24,333 bases of DNA from Dissophora ornata. Lineage: Eukaryota > Mortierellomycota > Mortierellomycetes > Mortierellales > Mortierellaceae. The stretch lies in the NCBI GenBank assembly GCA_025201705.1, contig MU617077.1, positions 1-24,333 of the forward strand, in the 5' to 3' direction. Made by a program: the position numbers and the translations under genes. Shown here one piece after another: positions 21,030 through 24,333 of this stretch. The notes below the pieces were generated by a model. It did no database searches. It saw only the letters and a program-made list of their open reading frames with translations, and was not told where the DNA came from. Position 1 is the stretch's first letter. Each line of letters begins with the position of its first letter.

Positions 21030-21210
21030 TCTTCCGCCTTGTCTTTATCCTGTCACTACGACACTGTAAAACCCTTGCCGAATCTTCTCAAATAGCCGCC
21101 GCAATATAGCAGACAACATGCCGCTGTTGAATCTATCTCTCAGGAACATGCGGGTTGTGCGTAGTAAACAAAAACTCGCAATTTCGCAAATGCAGCAAAT
21201 GCAGGTGTGA
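21030..21210 (+). pseudogene. Reiterated G promoter and start, fragment 1
   Basis: The promoter word TTTATCCTGTCACTACGACACTG leads to ATG CCG CTG at 21,118, matching the G1 start. One base of the TTCGAA is missing, so the frame shifts to a 30-codon peptide ending at 21,210. No second or third G exon follows. Confidence 0.6.
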
Positions 21211-21317
21211 TATCAGCGTGCATTCATCTACTTCCGAAGCGTCACATATCCGACAATGACTCCCACGCTCCTCTCCATCTCAAAACCTATTTGTGCACAC
21301 TCAACAAGCAATTGTCT

Positions 21318-21430
21318 TTCACATTCTTTTTCGCCTTCGCTTTGTCCTGTCTCCACGACACTGTAATATAGTAGACAACATGCCGCTGTTCGAATCTATC
21401 TCTCAGGGACAGGCCAAGTTGAAGTTGTAA
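21318..21430 (+). pseudogene. Reiterated G promoter and start, fragment 2
   Basis: The promoter word CTTTGTCCTGTCTCCACGACACTG is followed by ATG at 21,380. It encodes MPLFESISQGQAKLKL and then a stop. The first residues are those of G1; the fragment runs into block D sequence. Confidence 0.65.
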
Positions 21431-21747
21431 AAGCATTTTTTCCCCTGACATTGCTATTAAATAAAACAAATGTTTTTTTCATGACTCTTCAAGCAGCGAC
21501 GAAACGAGTGGTTATGGTATTATTCAAGTAATAGACAGTTTCGCGATCCAGTCAACACAACAATCATTGCTTTCTCGCTAACGCTGGATCACATGCAACA
21601 ACGAAGCGTCGCTCATACGGCACTGACGGTGCTCCAACTTGAGCCCATGAAAAAAGCGCTGCATATCGGACATGTTGAATCGACTTTGCTCGAGCAGGAT
21701 AAATATGATCACTCTCAACGTTTTTTCTAAAGTAATTGTACATCACA

Positions 21748-21914
21748 TTCTTTTCCTCCTTCGCTTTGTCCTGCCTACACAACACTGTAATGCTGCGACA
21801 CCATAAGATCCTTGATCCCCTCTCTCTTCTCTTTTCTTTTCTTTTCTTTTTTTTTCATGTTTTTTTTTTTATTTTATTTTTAAACAACCGCTCCGCTGTA
21901 ATATAGTAGACGGC
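21748..21914 (+). promoter_or_regulatory. Third promoter copy, the one driving G2
   Basis: It contains the CTTTGTCCTGCCTACACAACACTG word. A 70-base CT/T-rich tract (about 21,822-21,892) is then inserted before GTAATATAGTAGACGGCATG. The expected TATA position reads CATAAGA. Confidence 0.5.
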
Positions 21915-24076
21915 ATGCCGCTGTTCGAGTTTACCTTTCTGGGTCAAGTTGATGCCCCAATGACCTCCACCCCTCGCCCTCTGCCGCTCGACTTGCGGGG
22001 CACATTCGATTATCCCGAAACAACTCCGGAAGAGCCATTGTCCGCAGGCCAGGTCCTGATGTCGAATGCCAATTCTGGTTGTACTTTCAGCACAGAGGAC
22101 TTTACCGGCCAGCAAAGCAGTACATGGATGCAGAACAGCTCCAATTCTGCCATTCATCAAGAGCAGCCACAAACTCGACTGCTGCACTGTCCCCATCAGT
22201 CACCTGCCCCTGAAATATCCTCTTCCCAAGCATTTAGCCCATCGGCGGCTATGCAGCCCCTGAATTCACAGCTGCACGTTGATCAATCGGGCCATTCTCA
22301 ATTGCTGCAGAACCCACAGCAAGGCAACTACAACTCGCATCACAGAGTATTCGCTCAAATGGTATGATACGTCATATTCAGCTGTTGTTTCTCCCAGAGC
22401 AAGCTCTAGATGTATTCAACGCTTTTAATTGTTTTGAACTAGAAAATTTCGCCCGCAATGCAGGGAAGCCTGAACCCGGGGCAAGAGACATCAGGGGCGT
22501 CGTTATCAGATTCTCCAGAATTTTCCCTAGACAATCAAAGTGTCCCTGCGAGCGAGACGAAAAGCCAAGGCCATGATCAACCGAAGGGTAAACGACTACG
22601 AGGGCGTTCATCCAGTCGAGGGGACATCATAGACGAAAGGAACACGCAGACCACCATTCAAAGCGAAACCAAGCGACCTCGTCAATCTCTGACATTGAAG
22701 AAAAAGCTCCAGGTTATGGAATACTGTGAGCAAAACCCAGCCTCTACTGACCAAGAAGTTGGCAAGCACTTTGGCATTCCTCGCGGGACAGTTCACGGTA
22801 TCAGGAAAAATAAGTCATTACTGCAGTTTCTCGAAAGAGGGCCATGTTCCAGTTTGACGTTGGAGACATCCCGAATCGTGGAGCCACCTTTCCAAGTCCT
22901 GGAGGAGATCCTCATGTTGTGGATTATCAACCTGCAGTCTCGGTGCATCCCAGTCACTGGCAACAAAATCACAGCACAGGCGATCGAAATTCATAGGATT
23001 CTCTCGGGTCAATTGGCTGTGCCGCAGCCGACTTGCGCCTTTTCCTCAGGATGGCTCAAGCTCTTCAAGAAGAGACAAGGCGTCGACCTTAAGACGATGC
23101 ATGGCAGCGACCCCACAGTGCATGATATTGCACACGCGTTTGTAGAGTTGCATGCCAAACTCGACGGGTTCGATGAAAATCAAATCTACACGTGTGACAT
23201 AGCAAACATGTTCGTGTATGGGATCCAGACGGACGTCTTTCAAAGCGGAAACCAAGGAAATCGTGCTAGAGGCATCGACACTGCCAGCGTATCTGTCCTG
23301 CTTAGCAGCAATGCCAGCGGCAGTGATAAGAGGAAACCATTGATTCATGGTAAGAATGCATTTAATGCCACGCAAGGATGTTTTCTACATAGTTTTTCGT
23401 GTTTTTAACCTTTCCGTTATTTGCATATTTTCGTGGTGCAGGCGAAGCAGAGTCAACGGCTTTAGTGTTCATGAAATGGTTGACGGAGTTCGACGCCTCC
23501 TTTGACACATCATGTCATGTCGCCTTGCTTGTGGATGAGGCATTTTGGCAGAGCTTCATGAGCTTCAGGAATCGCATTTGTATATTAAAGAGGACCAAGG
23601 TCATAGAAGTGCCAAGAAAGCTGACTGCGCTGATGCCAATGAGCAATGGGATGATCAAGCATCTGAAGATCAACCACCACATTCTCTCGTTGGAGAAGAG
23701 GAAGGTCTCCAACGGGCTGGCAGCGGATGTTGCATTAGAGGACTACTTGAGGCTCGTTCCACAGGCATGGACCCAAGTACCAGTGTCAACTATAGTCCAA
23801 AGTTTTAAGCGATTCCTACCGAACAGTGTCTGTGCAGGAGTCATCAATTTCAAGCCTTTGGAAGACAGGTTGAGAGTTGCGCTCAAAGAGGCAAAGGTCC
23901 CAAACCACATCCTCAAGTACTACCTGAATCAGGACAAGGACATTGGCCCGTCCGACTTTCTCCGTAATGCGATACTGAAGATACAATCGCGCCACAGCTT
24001 TGAGCAATACTTGGAATTGTGGGTTTTGGAATCGTGGGGAAGATCATGCTTGCAGGAAGCCGATGCTCGCGCGTAG
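21915..24076 (+). CDS. Pogo/CENP-B-like DDE-domain protein, copy 2 (G2)
   Basis: Three exons, 21915-22361, 22464-23349 and 23442-24076, give 655 residues with splice phases identical to G1. The N-terminal low-complexity region is 149 residues against 194 in G1. The basic region, both HTH domains (about 225-275 and 292-362) and the DDE-like fold are kept. Catalytic positions read Asp394 (TCDIANMF), Asp476 (LLVDEAFW) and Ser512 (LMPMSNGMI), so the third acidic residue is missing exactly as in G1. Relative to G1 it lacks 20 codons at the start of exon 3 and 10 codons near 23,820, both without frame loss. After FEQY a one-base difference changes the C-terminal frame, giving a shorter end. The gene appears translatable; whether it is expressed is unknown. 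Confidence 0.75.
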
Positions 24077-24262
24077 CACAAATCATCATCCTCAGAATAT
24101 TACTTTGCGACGCTCTTGATACATACATGGTTCGTGCTCCTCCTTTCTGAAAGCGGATCGCGCAAAAGTTAGCTTTTCCACGAGATATACCATTGCATAA
24201 CGTGTGATAAAAAGCAGTTAGTCGAAATAAACTTTGGCATTTAGTGAAGCGCCCTAGAAATC
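24077..24262 (+). repeat. 3' flank shared by G2 and G1
   Basis: Matches the G1 flank (about 18,745-18,927), with words GCGACGCTCTTGAT, TTTTCCACGA and GCCCTAGAAATCT. Similarity ends where block A would begin, so A is absent here or lies outside the window. Confidence 0.75.
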
Positions 24263-24333
24263 TCTAGGCTTTACGTCGAGGGTGGAGAGATATGTGGGAA
24301 GGTGGGAAGGATTGCCCCCTCCCTTTTTTTTTT
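24263..24333. other. Window end, G/C-rich then T-run
   Basis: No gene is visible; the sequence ends in a run of about ten Ts. Confidence 0.5.

Noticed and set aside
16012..24262. Complete DNA transposons with terminal inverted repeats around G1 and G2
   Set aside because: I could not find matching inverted ends or target-site duplications by eye; the shared flanks are direct repeats that fit segmental duplication better.

Overview
The window looks like nuclear DNA of a filamentous fungus. Genes are split by short introns of 82-127 bp with GTAAG-type donors and clean CAG/TAG acceptors. There are CT-rich leaders, AATAAA signals near stops, a CFEM-like cysteine domain, a full-length fungal-style ABCC transporter and pogo/CENP-B-type transposase relatives. 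The flavour of the Arb2-like and ABCC sequences suggests Mucoromycota, possibly Mortierellales. That placement is inference; no rRNA or tRNA gene is visible to fix it.

Layout. 1-1,525 (minus strand): a single-pass membrane protein with an eight-cysteine CFEM-like ectodomain, a Ser/Thr stalk, one membrane helix and a long Gln/Pro-rich cytoplasmic tail. 1,526-3,688: mostly featureless, with a CT-rich leader for that gene. 3,689-4,962 (plus): a broken Arb2/FAM172-like gene. 5,950-11,266 (plus): a complete six-exon ABCC (MRP/YCF1-type) ABC transporter; every splice junction keeps frame and gives 1,595 residues.

11,600-24,333: an accessory region built from a reiterated unit. I call its parts B (minus-strand Ser/Pro-rich small gene), C (shared upstream region), G (three-exon pogo/CENP-B-like gene, plus strand) and A (3' block). 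The order is A1-B1-B2-C1-G1-A2-B3-C2-G2, so B recurs about 5.6 kb apart (B2 to B3). The two G genes encode 759 and 655 residues across three exons with conserved splice sites. Both have a basic region, a Psq-type HTH, a Tc5/CENPB-type HTH and a DDE-like domain whose third catalytic Asp is replaced by Ser. Their internal indels are multiples of three. A promoter-plus-start module of G is repeated three times in front of G2, with only the last leading to the full gene. B copies show frameshift and nonsense decay plus a variable pentapeptide minisatellite.

The most interesting candidate is this tandem family of apparently catalytically dead, still translatable, pogo-like DNA-binding proteins and their shuffled promoters. 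I read it as a possible domestication, or as a transposon-derived gene family expanding by segmental duplication. Neither reading is proven from sequence alone.
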